Shown: in pieces, positions 26,464 through 33,878 of the stretch
Numbering within the stretch: the first letter of the stretch is position 1
How the letters are laid out: each line of letters opens with the position of its first letter
Made by a program: the position numbers and the translations under genes
Notes under the pieces: model-generated
What the model was told of the DNA's origin: nothing
Seen by the model: the letters and a program-made list of their open reading frames with translations, nothing else
Databases searched by the model: none
From: Lonepinella sp051851555
GTDB taxonomy: Bacteria > Pseudomonadota > Gammaproteobacteria > Enterobacterales > Pasteurellaceae
NCBI RefSeq assembly: GCF_051851555.1
Contig: NZ_JBPDVH010000005.1
Location: 1 to 64,000 of the forward strand
Length of the DNA: 64,000 bases
Direction: 5' to 3'

Positions 26464-26709
26464 TTAGTTGGTTAGAACAGCAGGCATCCATTCGTTTTCG
26501 TTGGGTGTTGTGATAGGTGTTATGATTTGGGGCTTTACTTTGTTTTGTGTCGGGTAATCTCGCCTTACAATGGCTTTACCGTGAGCATTGATGACAAAGG
26601 GTATGCCTTGTTCGTTTAATTTTTCAATAATTGACTTATATCTTTTTCTTCCTGTTAAATGCTCAATTTCTTCGTCAGAAAGAAAATCTGCATAAAGGTT
26701 AATTTCCAT
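26464..26709 (-). CDS. DUF4224-type phage protein (possible excisionase)
   Basis: From ATG 26709 the protein begins MEINLYADFLSDEEIEHLTG and continues RKRYKSIIEKLNEQGIPFVINAHGKAIVRRDYP. This matches the DUF4224 family found beside integrases in many prophages, where an accessory recombination role is suspected. It is 9 bp from int. Confidence 0.75.
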   Translation of the reverse strand: MEINLYADFLSDEEIEHLTGRKRYKSIIEKLNEQGIPFVINAHGKAIVRRDYPTQNKVKPQIITPITTPNENEWMPAVLTN

Positions 26710-26719
26710 TTTCTCCCCC

Positions 26720-27019
26720 TTACTTTTTCCCTTTCTTAAAATACCGTTGTTTTTTCTTTTCGACTTTTGCTTTGAGTTGCAAAATATCTTGAGCTTGGTT
26801 TTCAATAATCTTTTGCAAGCCTGATACTTTGTTTTCGTGTTGGATTTTTTGGTTGTGTAGTTTAGCTTGTAGGTCTACTCTTTGTTGCAAAAGTTTGCTA
26901 CTCCATTCTCTAGAAAGTTCCAATTCATCATTATTTAGGCGGCATTTTCTTTCTAATTGTTGAATTAGGTTAATCAACTGCTGTTTGGTTTTAAACCATT
27001 GTTTAATTTTGTTTAGCAT
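26720..27019 (-). CDS. Coiled-coil phage protein of unknown function
   Basis: The 99-residue product (MLNKIKQWFKTKQQLINLIQ...) is almost entirely predicted coiled coil and ends in a basic tail (KKKQRYFKKGKK). It overlaps the upstream gene by 17 bp and sits next to the DUF4224 gene, in the leftward early operon. No family recognised. Confidence 0.65.
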   Translation of the reverse strand: MLNKIKQWFKTKQQLINLIQQLERKCRLNNDELELSREWSSKLLQQRVDLQAKLHNQKIQHENKVSGLQKIIENQAQDILQLKAKVEKKKQRYFKKGKK

Positions 27020-27356
27020 TGCATTTCTCCTGTGAGATGATGGGTAATTCCACATAGCTTTGATGTGGGGTAGGTTGGTGTTTTTGGGTTTTAATCCAAG
27101 CGAGTAAGTTTTGCCACGCATTATAGAAAAGAGATAAATCTTCATCCTGTTTCCAGTGGTCATAATCCTGTAGAAATTGCTCAATGTCGTTTTGAATAAC
27201 CTTTCGGGTTCTGCTAGTAAACATTGTCCAGTAGCGTTTGACATCACCAACTCCAGAGAATGACATATGGCCACATCGGGTCATTCGGTAGCGTGTTGTA
27301 GCGATTGCCCATTCTTGAAAAACAGAAAGGGGTAAGTTGATTTGTATTTCGTTCAT
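27003..27356 (-). CDS. Hypothetical phage protein (117 aa)
   Basis: MNEIQINLPLSVFQEWAIAT starts at ATG 27356 with AAGGAAACCCT upstream. The sequence is soluble and rich in aromatic residues (FSGVGDVKRYWTMF, WKQDEDLSLFYNAWQNLLAW). No known domain is recognised. It lies in the leftward early operon just after a terminator. Confidence 0.65.
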   Translation of the reverse strand: MNEIQINLPLSVFQEWAIATTRYRMTRCGHMSFSGVGDVKRYWTMFTSRTRKVIQNDIEQFLQDYDHWKQDEDLSLFYNAWQNLLAWIKTQKHQPTPHQSYVELPIISQEKCNAKQN

Positions 27357-27370
27357 AGGGTTTCCTTTTG

Positions 27371-27407
27371 ATAATAAAAAACCGCACTTTGTTTGAAAAA
27401 GTGCGGT
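27371..27407 (-). terminator. Inverted uptake-signal terminator
   Basis: ACCGCACTTT (27381-27390) pairs with AAAGTGCGGT (27398-27407), and on the minus strand is followed by TTTTTATTAT. It ends transcription of the gene at 27448-27957 before the next operon segment. Confidence 0.8.
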
Positions 27408-27447
27408 GGATTTTAGGGATGAAAAAAGGCTCTGTTGAGCCTTTGTG

Positions 27448-27957
27448 TTATTCATTATTCCATTTTGTTGCAAGCCATTCAAATTCGCAAAATAGCTTTG
27501 GTCTATTCTCTCTTTTTCTTAATGCTTTAACGTATATATCAAGAATTTCCCAATCCTGAATGATAAGTGAACATTTCATTCTCTTGTAAATTTCTTCATC
27601 AAATGCCCCTTCTTTAATACCGGAAGCCATAAATTCATAATTATTTAGAATGTCTAAAATAGCGTGGTTTTTGTCTTCGTTATCTAATAATGGATTAGAT
27701 CCTAAAGCATCAAAGTTTTCTTTTTGACTTTTCATCTGGGCATATAATCGGCGAGATTGAATTAGTCCATTATCTTTTCTATCGGACATTACCGCATCAA
27801 TTGTGGCACGTTGTCGCCATTGCAGATCGTTACTTGACTGTTGTTTTCTCAAGGCTCTTAATTGAACACCTGCAAAAAGTGCAGATAAGATTATCGCTCC
27901 AGTCTGCACCCAAAAACCTAGACTCTCGCCCCAAAATAGGGCGGTGTTTTCAATCAT
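27448..27957 (-). CDS. Membrane-anchored protein, DUF4760-like
   Basis: The 169-residue protein starts MIENTALFWGESLGFWVQTG. It has one N-terminal membrane span (GAIILSALFAGVQLRAL), followed by a soluble helical domain with DAVMSDRKDNGLIQSRRLY and NNYEFMASGIKEGAFDEEIYKRM. This layout resembles DUF4760 proteins, often found as prophage cargo. GGGA lies 6 bp before ATG 27957. A membrane-linked exclusion role is possible but unproven. Confidence 0.65.
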   Translation of the reverse strand: MIENTALFWGESLGFWVQTGAIILSALFAGVQLRALRKQQSSNDLQWRQRATIDAVMSDRKDNGLIQSRRLYAQMKSQKENFDALGSNPLLDNEDKNHAILDILNNYEFMASGIKEGAFDEEIYKRMKCSLIIQDWEILDIYVKALRKRENRPKLFCEFEWLATKWNNE

Positions 27958-28085
27958 TAGAAATCCCAACCTTCATTTAATACGTATTTCATTTCTTTCT
28001 CCTGTTGTAAATATCACTCTTTGTGAACTTTAGCTATCTTAACAAAAAGCCTTTTAGGGTTCAATGAAAATTACTGAAAGTATTA

Positions 28086-28111
28086 ACCGCACCTTTTGAG
28101 AAAAGTGCGGT
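28086..28111 (-). terminator. Terminator after the first KilA-N gene
   Basis: ACCGCACCTTTT and AAAAGTGCGGT form an inverted uptake-signal pair with loop GAG; TTAATA follows on the minus strand. It lies 11 bp past the stop of the KilA-N gene. Confidence 0.7.
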
Positions 28112-28121
28112 CAATTCTGCT

Positions 28122-28838
28122 TTAGTTTTGGCGTATAGCGTAATTCTTCACCGGTTTTGGTTTTGGCAACTGGTTAGATAAGCGTACAGCGTTGGCTAAG
28201 CCTTTTGGTTTGAATTCTCTCAGTGTTTTTAATGCTCTGAATTTGAATGGGTCATCTACTGGATCTACTTCAAATTCGGCGAGCATGGGTTCTAAGATCC
28301 GTTTCATTAAGCCTAGGTTATTCACATATTCGTGGGTGTGCGTATAAGCGGTGACTGCGAAATGTGAGCCAATGGCTTGTAGTGGTTTCTCTAACTCTGC
28401 CAGTAGGTCTAGGGTGTTATAGAGTGCGTACCAGTGTCCCACGAACGCCAGCCATTCGCTTTTTGTTAATGACTTGCTGATAAGCGGTTCGGGGTCGGGT
28501 AGGGCTAACTGTTGCTGTTGATTTTCATTGCGGTGCATTGCAATGAACGCCCGTAATACGATAAGGTGGAATTTGGGAGAAATCCACATTGCATAGGCAA
28601 GTACTAATTCTTCACAAGCATATGAGCCAAGTCCATTTTTTACCACGCAAATTGATGTTAATGGTTGTCCTTCACTTTGCATTTCTGCGATGAGATCTTT
28701 TGTTGTATCTAAGCGTAAAAAGAAAGTTGGACGATACTTACTTTCTGCACCCACTAATGGATGTTGATGAAGTTCATTTAATGAATAAAGATTTTCGTAC
28801 GCACGAATTGGTTTATCAAGAATGATTAAGTTTGACAT
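28122..28838 (-). CDS. KilA-N/antirepressor-like protein, copy 1
   Basis: The 238-residue protein has an N-terminal KilA-N-type domain (IRAYENLYSLNELHQHP, FFLRLDTTKDLIAEM, YACEELVLAYAMWISPKFHLIVLRAF), found in phage antirepressors and Rha-like regulators. The C-terminal half (EWLAFVGHWYALYNTLDLLAELEKPLQAIG...) is shared with copy 3 at 44682 but not copy 2. Translation is probably controlled by the C4-like RNA just upstream, whose loop is complementary to CCAATAG next to the start. Antirepressors inactivate phage repressors; the target is unknown here. Confidence 0.82.
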   Translation of the reverse strand: MSNLIILDKPIRAYENLYSLNELHQHPLVGAESKYRPTFFLRLDTTKDLIAEMQSEGQPLTSICVVKNGLGSYACEELVLAYAMWISPKFHLIVLRAFIAMHRNENQQQQLALPDPEPLISKSLTKSEWLAFVGHWYALYNTLDLLAELEKPLQAIGSHFAVTAYTHTHEYVNNLGLMKRILEPMLAEFEVDPVDDPFKFRALKTLREFKPKGLANAVRLSNQLPKPKPVKNYAIRQN

Positions 28839-28889
28839 TTTTTATACCTATTGGATAGAAGTTAATAATCCAATCACCGTAAGTGGGAT

Positions 28890-28967
28890 GATCGGGCTTC
28901 ACTTACACTGCCAATAGTCAGTTGGAGCTTATTCAGGTGTATTGTATATCGCTCTCTCGACCCGATC
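28890..28967 (-). ncRNA. C4-like antisense RNA element, locus 1 (78 nt)
   Basis: On the minus strand GATCGGG...CCCGATC closes a 78-nt element with a conserved interior (GCGATATACAATAC...GAATAAGCTCCAAC) shared with the elements at 34768 and 45449. P1 C4 RNA is about 77 nt and lies upstream of the antirepressor gene. Two loop segments match the mRNA ahead of the KilA-N start: CTATTGG (28917-28911) with CCAATAG (28854-28848), and GTAAGTG (28906-28900) with CACTTAC (28885-28879). Pairing would mask the ribosome-binding region. Confidence 0.75.
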
Positions 28968-28973
28968 ATTGAG

Positions 28974-28991
28974 CTGTGCAGATCTGCACAG
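28974..28991. promoter_or_regulatory. 18-bp perfect palindrome upstream of the C4-like element
   Basis: CTGTGCAGATCTGCACAG is a perfect 18-bp dyad between the leader terminator-like hairpin and the C4-like element. It could be a protein operator or an RNA hairpin. The other two loci lack it. Confidence 0.5.
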
Positions 28992-29003
28992 GTAGATTTT
29001 AGG

Positions 29004-29033
29004 TATAAAAAAACCGCTAATCTTTCGGGGCGG
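29004..29033 (-). terminator. Terminator-like hairpin between promoter and C4-like element, locus 1
   Basis: CCGC...GCGG followed by seven T residues on the minus strand. The other two loci have the same arrangement at 34863-34887 (GTCGC/GCGAC + T7) and 45555-45586 (CCGCAA/TTGCGG + T7). Transcription of the antirepressor would have to pass it, so it is a likely attenuation point. Confidence 0.6.
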
Positions 29034-29067
29034 ACAACCGCTATTGGTAAATTGTGTAAGTGCGGTT

Positions 29068-29096
29068 ATCTTACCGAAAGAGCGGTGAGGTGTCAA
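29068..29096 (-). promoter_or_regulatory. Promoter of C4-like locus 1
   Basis: TTGACA (29096-29091), 17 bp, TAAGAT (29073-29068) on the minus strand. It is a near-consensus sigma-70 promoter placed just after the stop of the neighbouring gene, driving the leader, C4-like RNA and KilA-N gene. Confidence 0.75.
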
Positions 29097-29100
29097 ATGG

Positions 29101-29361
29101 TTAGCAGAAGTTTTTTAATTCAGCGATATAGTCAAGCTGTTGAGCCACTTCTTGATTTTTGGCTTGGTAGCTTTCAAGTAAGATTTCAACATCTTTTGCT
29201 GCATTGGTGAAATGCGTGATTTCGTCTGAGTCTTTGTGACGTAGTCGTAGCATTTCGGATTTTTGATGAATTTGTTCAGCAAGTAACGCTCTTGCTTGGC
29301 GTGCTTTGGTAAGTTGTTGTTCTGTTTCTGCTAGTCTGCCTAAGGCTTCGTATTTGTTCAT
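29101..29361 (-). CDS. Small helical phage protein (86 aa)
   Basis: MNKYEALGRLAETEQQLTKA begins at ATG 29361 with AAGGA upstream. It is mostly coiled coil (ARALLAEQIHQKSEMLRLRH, EILLESYQAKNQEVAQQL). It resembles short early-operon proteins of lambdoid phages, but no family is assigned. Confidence 0.65.
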   Translation of the reverse strand: MNKYEALGRLAETEQQLTKARQARALLAEQIHQKSEMLRLRHKDSDEITHFTNAAKDVEILLESYQAKNQEVAQQLDYIAELKNFC

Positions 29362-29422
29362 TGGGGATTCCTTGTTTGTAAATAATGGGTTGAAGATAGC
29401 GAAAGAGCGGTGGGGTGTCAAA

Positions 29423-29605
29423 TTATTTCATTTTCTCGTGTTCCAGCAATTTATGCGTGGTGGTGACGTGTCCGATTAGGGCGATGACAAAGATTTCTTT
29501 TTCGTGTTCGGGCAGATTGCTGTAAAATGTATGCAATAAGCTAATGGCGTGTAATTCGTCCATTGTATCGTCAATGTATTTGGTGAATTTTTGTAAGGGG
29601 TTCAT
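29423..29605 (-). CDS. Small hypothetical phage protein (60 aa)
   Basis: MNPLQKFTKYIDDTMDELHA starts at 29605, back-to-back with the plus-strand gene at 29607. The product is helical and acidic/neutral. No domain recognised; support comes from frame length and operon position. Confidence 0.55.
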   Translation of the reverse strand: MNPLQKFTKYIDDTMDELHAISLLHTFYSNLPEHEKEIFVIALIGHVTTTHKLLEHEKMK

Positions 29606-29606
29606 A

Positions 29607-30299
29607 ATGATTACCTTTGGGTATAATTGTCCGCATTGCGGTGTGGTAAACGGTGGGTTTGAAGTGCGTTCATTCTATGAAAATAAAAAACACGATAACT
29701 TGTCAATATTTTCATTACTTGCCATTTGCAATACTTGTGATGGTAGTATAATTTCTGATATTGCCATTTTTGATAATGGTATCCGTAAAGAGAAAATTGA
29801 TGGTTTTAGACACCAATTAAATCACAAGGATTACTACTACAATTTATACGAAGTTTACACAGGGAAGATTAAGTTTTTCCCCGACAAGCAAAATAACATC
29901 AATATTCCTCAATATTTACCTGACAGCGTAGAAGAAGAATTGATGACAGCAGAGCAGTTATTTGCAGATATTAAGCTGAAACCAAACTATTTAAAACCAT
30001 CAGGCAATGCGTATCGAACCGTGTTAGAGCGTGCATTATGTGAATTATCAGACAATGACAATCAAGCAAGACTCAATAAACGCATTGAGAAATTATTTGA
30101 AGAGGGGAAATTAACCATTGATTTAAAGAATTTTGCATTGCATATCCGTTCACTTAGTGCTGAAGCGTCTCATACTTACAATGAATTTACACAGCAAGAA
30201 CTGGAAGAACTGCGGTTATTTACTCAGCTGTTTTTGCAATATGTGTTTACGTTGCCTGCGATGATTCCTGATGAATCTAAGCAGGTGAAAGGCTCGTGA
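29607..30299 (+). CDS. DUF4145-like protein with N-terminal zinc ribbon, opposite to the operon
   Basis: The 230-residue protein starts MITFGYNCPHCGVVNGGFEV. It has a zinc-ribbon pair (CPHC and CNTC) followed by a helical domain (EEELMTAEQLFADIKLKPNYLKPSGNAYRTVLERALCEL, SAEASHTYNEFTQQELEELRLFTQLFLQYVF) that fits DUF4145, often seen with restriction or defence enzymes. GGGG lies 8-11 bp before the start. It runs against the leftward early operon, the usual sign of independently expressed cargo. A defence role is possible only. Confidence 0.7.
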   Translation: MITFGYNCPHCGVVNGGFEVRSFYENKKHDNLSIFSLLAICNTCDGSIISDIAIFDNGIRKEKIDGFRHQLNHKDYYYNLYEVYTGKIKFFPDKQNNINIPQYLPDSVEEELMTAEQLFADIKLKPNYLKPSGNAYRTVLERALCELSDNDNQARLNKRIEKLFEEGKLTIDLKNFALHIRSLSAEASHTYNEFTQQELEELRLFTQLFLQYVFTLPAMIPDESKQVKGS

Positions 30300-30310
30300 G
30301 AGCCTTTGTA

Positions 30311-30934
30311 TTACCACGGAATATCATCATCACTAAATTCTTGCCCTTGCGGTGGAGCAGATACCGCTTGGCCGTAAACCTGATTGTAATCCGCATAACC
30401 TGTCTGTTGCGGTGGTTGGCGGTTGCGGTCGTCTTTGTCTTTGGTATTGGCGACTAGCCAATCAATCCGCTCTGCCGGTTTATTTTCAAGGTGTTCCGCC
30501 AAGGTTTTGCGACTACCCGCTGAAAATGGGCAGAGGATTTGGAAAGCATGCGTATCGGAGCCGTCTTGTTTGGTGCGTAAGACTTTTTGCAAAAACAAGC
30601 CAATGCGTTTATCGGTAAGTTCTGGCGCAATATCACTGTCTTTATAGCGTGCAATGGTGAGTTCTTTGACGCCAGTACAACCCATAATGGCTTGAATCAT
30701 ATTCTCCCCATTTGGTAGATTTGAACCGTCACGCTTGGTGTAGTAAATGGAAAGGTAATCCGCTTTCATGCCGTCGTCGGTTTCAAAGGATAATTCAAGG
30801 GCTTTGGCACCACCTTGTGAGGTTGTCCATTTTGCTAATAGAATTTTGCCGGTGTATGCGCCTGTTTCATTGATGAATGAAGATTGTCCGGCTTTGATTG
30901 CTTGGTTTTGGTTGTAAGTAAAGATTGTAGCCAT
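30311..30934 (-). CDS. Phage single-stranded DNA-binding protein with SSB-like acidic tip
   Basis: The 207-residue protein has an OB-fold-like N-terminal domain (YTGKILLAKWTTSQGGAKALELSFETDDGMKADYLSIYY) and a Gln/Pro-rich linker. It ends in EFSDDDIPW, very like the DDDIPF tip by which bacterial SSB recruits partners. It sits beside the ATPase and Gp157 genes, a recombination cluster. It does not look like standard SSB, so it is a phage-specific version. Confidence 0.75.
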   Translation of the reverse strand: MATIFTYNQNQAIKAGQSSFINETGAYTGKILLAKWTTSQGGAKALELSFETDDGMKADYLSIYYTKRDGSNLPNGENMIQAIMGCTGVKELTIARYKDSDIAPELTDKRIGLFLQKVLRTKQDGSDTHAFQILCPFSAGSRKTLAEHLENKPAERIDWLVANTKDKDDRNRQPPQQTGYADYNQVYGQAVSAPPQGQEFSDDDIPW

Positions 30935-30937
30935 GGT

Positions 30938-31171
30938 TTAGTTTCCTTGTAGTGGGGTGTAATCAAAATTGATGAATTGGTTAAGTTCAACCTCATCTTT
31001 GGGGTCGCCTAAGCGGTGTTTTACATATTTACCATTCATAATCACAATGGTATTATTGATTTCAACATCAAACATGTCCTCCCCGTTTTTGAGTTTCCAT
31101 GTCCCCATATGCTTGTCTGCCATTTCGGGGTTAGCGAGGTCTTTTGATGTAAGAATTGCAATTTTTATCAT
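30938..31171 (-). CDS. Hypothetical phage protein (77 aa)
   Basis: MIKIAILTSKDLANPEMADK starts at 31171. Its middle NNTIVIMNGKYVKHRLGDPKDE resembles GAVIVNGKLIQNRYGDLDMP in the protein encoded at 33296-33781, so the two are likely related small domains. It shares its upstream region with the divergent 66-codon gene at 31184. Confidence 0.6.
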   Translation of the reverse strand: MIKIAILTSKDLANPEMADKHMGTWKLKNGEDMFDVEINNTIVIMNGKYVKHRLGDPKDEVELNQFINFDYTPLQGN

Positions 31172-31183
31172 AAGGAGTACCCT

Positions 31184-31384
31184 ATGTATTTTGTCGGTTG
31201 GAATAAAGGCGAATTCGAATCTTTTACTGTTGAAACTGAGGAGGTCTTTATTGCAAAAAACCTCTCCGCATTTCATCGAAATTCGCCAGCCGGTTCGGTG
31301 TTGTTGGGTATATTTGAAACCAAACAACAGGCAGATGACTTTTGTAATAGTCTAAAACCTATTCGAGATGCAAGGGCTATCTAA
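31184..31384 (+). CDS. Small hypothetical protein transcribed against the operon (66 aa)
   Basis: A perfect AAGGAG lies 7 bp before ATG 31184. The product MYFVGWNKGEFESFTVETEE... ends FETKQQADDFCNSLKPIRDA-RAI and looks like a real compact alpha/beta domain. It overlaps the 3' end of the ATPase gene by 8 bp. No family recognised. Confidence 0.5.
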   Translation: MYFVGWNKGEFESFTVETEEVFIAKNLSAFHRNSPAGSVLLGIFETKQQADDFCNSLKPIRDARAI

Positions 31385-32018
31385 TCCCCCAGAAGTCACA
31401 AATTGCTTTGTCTACTTGGTTTAAGTCGTTATCAATGGAACTGCTTTCAAATAATCCCATTGGACTTTTTACGGTGTCATTGCCGTTGTTTTGGGTGTTG
31501 AATGTGTAATTGCCGTCGGTGACATTCGTACGTAAGCAGACGGTCATCATGCCCTCAAGGCTGATTTTTTCATCTAGCATTTTGCCAATCGTTTTGATTT
31601 TGGTTCGGCCATATTCATCTGATTGAGTATGCGCCAGAATATAAACCCGTTTATTTGGGGCCAGATTTCCACTTAAATCAAAAACATCCCACGCATTTCT
31701 GCCGATATCGGTAAACTTTTCAAAGCCTTTTTCTTTGGAGCGTCGCATAAATTCGTTGGCCATGAGGTATTGAAAATCGTCGATAATAATAATGTCTTTT
31801 GCCGTTCGTTTCATTGCCTCACAAATTTTGGCGCTGTTATCCGTGACAAAAATAGAGCCTTGCGGATTATCTTTGGTGGCGGGTTGCCAGTTGCCAGAAC
31901 GAAACGGCAAGGGCTTAGATATTACCTGAATTAATAAGGTATTTTCAGGTGGCAGATTGCGTAGTGAAGTGGTTTTGCCGGTACCGCTTTCACCGAGGAT
32001 TAACGTTGCTATGCTCAT
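31377..32018 (-). CDS. RecA-like phage ATPase (Sak4-type recombination protein)
   Basis: The 213-residue protein has Walker A LILGESGTGKTTSLRN at the N-terminus, Walker B DIIIIDDFQYL and a later ILAHTQSDEYGR strand. This is the layout of Sak4-type single-strand annealing/recombination ATPases of phages. It lies between an SSB-like gene and a Gp157-like gene, which agrees with a recombination role. Confidence 0.75.
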   Translation of the reverse strand: MSIATLILGESGTGKTTSLRNLPPENTLLIQVISKPLPFRSGNWQPATKDNPQGSIFVTDNSAKICEAMKRTAKDIIIIDDFQYLMANEFMRRSKEKGFEKFTDIGRNAWDVFDLSGNLAPNKRVYILAHTQSDEYGRTKIKTIGKMLDEKISLEGMMTVCLRTNVTDGNYTFNTQNNGNDTVKSPMGLFESSSIDNDLNQVDKAICDFWGIR

Positions 32019-32029
32019 TTTGCTACTCC

Positions 32030-32530
32030 TTATCTAATCGTCAACACTTGACTGTCTACCAATACCGCCCCTGGTATTTCCACACCATCTTTTAACGCTT
32101 GCTTAATGGCGGTTTTGTTTGGGGTGATTTTAACCGTCACAAAGTCTTCGCTAGTGTTGTTGGCCAAGAATAAATCTTCGTCAATTTCCACCGCACTTTG
32201 TGCGCTTTCACGGTAGGCAACCTTGAATAATCCGCAATCGACTTTGTGAATACCTGTCGTTTGTAGATTGTGTTTTAGATAGCCTTTCAAGTTATCTACG
32301 CTGTTAGCTTTGGCTTTTTTCATTGCCTGTAAGCGTTTAATTTCTTGGTCGATTGGGTCAATTTCGCTTTCAATGTTTTTCGCAAGGAAGACGATTTGTT
32401 GCACTTTGTGGTCGAAGTCATCTTGTACGCTTTGAAGTGCGGTTAAAACATCTTCATTTTCGGTAAATTCTGGATTATCCAAAAGTTCTGCAATGTTCTT
32501 GTATTGTTCTGTGAGTTCGTATAGTTTCAT
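32030..32530 (-). CDS. Siphovirus Gp157-like protein
   Basis: The 166-residue protein (MKLYELTEQYKNIAELLDNP) has a central coiled coil (QEIKRLQAMKKAKANSVDNLKGYLKHNLQ) and a C-terminal beta region (FKVAYRESAQSAVEIDEDLF, VTVKITPNKTAIKQALKDG). These are the features of the Gp157 family, often next to phage recombinases and reported to influence phage resistance in Streptococcus. Confidence 0.8.
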   Translation of the reverse strand: MKLYELTEQYKNIAELLDNPEFTENEDVLTALQSVQDDFDHKVQQIVFLAKNIESEIDPIDQEIKRLQAMKKAKANSVDNLKGYLKHNLQTTGIHKVDCGLFKVAYRESAQSAVEIDEDLFLANNTSEDFVTVKITPNKTAIKQALKDGVEIPGAVLVDSQVLTIR

Positions 32531-32645
32531 GGTTTTTTTCCTCTGTTAAAATATCGGTTAAGCGCTGAATGTCCGTTGGTAAAACGGTATAAACTACGCC
32601 AGTTTCGGGGTTTTCCCATAAGGGTTGTTTATCTACATCCAACAT
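32475..32645 (-). CDS. Small hypothetical phage protein overlapping the Gp157-like gene
   Basis: The 56-codon frame MLDVDKQPLWENPETGVVYT... starts at ATG 32645 with GAGG upstream. It overlaps the start of the Gp157-like gene by 56 bp in another frame. The N-terminal composition looks protein-like, the C-terminal part less so. Moderate support. Confidence 0.45.
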   Translation of the reverse strand: MLDVDKQPLWENPETGVVYTVLPTDIQRLTDILTEEKNHETIRTHRTIQEHCRTFG

Positions 32646-32647
32646 AA

Positions 32648-32812
32648 TTAGCCTCTGTCGTAGCAATTTGAGGCCCAGTAATCACAATCACCGTCATAGT
32701 CATAATCAGGTTCGTCATAATCTTCGTCCATGGTGAAATAAATACGGTCTTCGTAGTTATCTGGCTCCATGTTATCCCATGCCCATTGGCAAGCATTAAA
32801 ATTATCTTTCAT
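32648..32812 (-). CDS. Very acidic small phage protein (54 aa)
   Basis: ATG 32812 to TAA 32648. The product MKDNFNACQWAWDNMEPDNY ends in an Asp/Tyr-rich stretch (DEDYDEPDYDYDGDCDYW). It overlaps the upstream gene's end by 11 bp and is 2 bp from the next start, so it is tightly packed. The strong negative charge suggests DNA mimicry or binding of a basic partner, as inference only. Confidence 0.55.
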   Translation of the reverse strand: MKDNFNACQWAWDNMEPDNYEDRIYFTMDEDYDEPDYDYDGDCDYWASNCYDRG

Positions 32813-33296
32813 GCTGTTGCTCCTGTGTTTTTCTGATAATGTCTGCCATGGTTAACACCCAATCAGAATCAAGTGTAACAGTTTTTGCATTGCATCTACG
32901 GTCTAACATTAAGCGAGTGTTACCTTGTTTATCCATGAAATAACCCATGATGCCGTAAGGCGTGAAAGGTTTGTTACGGGGTAGTGTTTTTGGTTTGGGC
33001 TTTTCTTCTGGTTCAGCTTGTGCCTGAACTTGTGCCGTGGCTTTTTGTTTGGCCTTGCCTTTTTCATCATTCACGCCCAGAGCTAACAACACAACTCGGT
33101 GTGATGTCGTCATTAATGGGATTCTGGTTTTATGCTCAAAGTTGTAGCGTTTAATCTCTTTATTGATAGCGTCAATCGCATGTCGCTTTTCATCAAACAC
33201 TGCTGTTTTGCAGTAAAACTCACCATTAATCACGAGCTTGGCAAGGTATTTACTTTCAGGGGTAATGTATAAATAGGTTTTGAAATCGACTTTCAT
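32802..33296 (-). CDS. Hypothetical phage protein with Glu/Lys/Pro linker (164 aa)
   Basis: MKVDFKTYLYITPESKYLAK starts at 33296 (AGAGGTGA upstream), sharing one base with the previous stop. An N-terminal globular part is joined by a charged linker (QVQAQAEPEEKPKPKTLP) to a C-terminal beta-rich part. No known domain. Confidence 0.6.
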   Translation of the reverse strand: MKVDFKTYLYITPESKYLAKLVINGEFYCKTAVFDEKRHAIDAINKEIKRYNFEHKTRIPLMTTSHRVVLLALGVNDEKGKAKQKATAQVQAQAEPEEKPKPKTLPRNKPFTPYGIMGYFMDKQGNTRLMLDRRCNAKTVTLDSDWVLTMADIIRKTQEQQHER

Positions 33297-33781
33297 TATT
33301 TCACCTCTCGTATTTCCAATTGTTTCAATGTCACCCAACGTTGGGCCTCTTCGATTTCTGCGTCGGTCATATCCCTTGGGTGGCAATATTCGTTACGCCA
33401 TATTCCGCCTTTGTCAGCACAACGTTCTTGTGGGGTAGCGTAGTCGCTTTCAGTAGCGTGAGCGGGTTGGCAACTGGAAATAATGGCTATGGAGGCGATA
33501 AATAAGAATGCAACAGCAAAGCCGGTTAGAATGTTTTGTAAGTAGGTTTTTAATTGTTTCATAGGTGGTTTTCCTTTAGTGGGTTGATATAGTTCTTCAA
33601 TCGGCATGTCTAAATCGCCGTAGCGGTTTTGAATGAGTTTGCCGTTGACAATTACCGCACCAAAATCTAGGGCGGTTTCTCGTAATGTTTTGCCAGTGAA
33701 CAAGGTGGCTTTTTTAACATCTTGTCCTATTTTTGGTATCTCAATAAAATCAAGGTCGTCTATAACTAAAATCGTTTTCAT
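33296..33781 (-). CDS. Phage protein: small domain fused to a membrane/lipoprotein-like segment
   Basis: From ATG 33781 (MKTILVIDDLDFIEIPKIGQ) the first 70 residues resemble the product of the gene at 30938. An internal ATG at 33562, preceded by AAAGGA, starts MKQLKTYLQNILTGFAVAFL, a membrane segment with CQPAHA followed by a Cys-containing tail. It may be one protein or two in-frame products, the second resembling a small secreted or lipoprotein-like factor. Confidence 0.55.
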   Translation of the reverse strand: MKTILVIDDLDFIEIPKIGQDVKKATLFTGKTLRETALDFGAVIVNGKLIQNRYGDLDMPIEELYQPTKGKPPMKQLKTYLQNILTGFAVAFLFIASIAIISSCQPAHATESDYATPQERCADKGGIWRNEYCHPRDMTDAEIEEAQRWVTLKQLEIREVK

Positions 33782-33836
33782 GGGATTGTCCTTGCGTTCG
33801 CTTTTCGTACAAATTCCTAAATTCAGGTTAAAACTC

Positions 33837-33870
33837 ACCGCACTTTGATTTTCAAAGCGTAAAGTGCGGT
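33837..33870 (-). terminator. Terminator after the second KilA-N gene
   Basis: ACCGCACTTTG and AAAGTGCGGT form an inverted uptake-signal stem enclosing ATTTTCAAAGCGT. It lies directly past the stop at 33879 on the minus strand, followed by GAGTTTT. Confidence 0.7.
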
Positions 33871-33878
33871 GGTAATTC

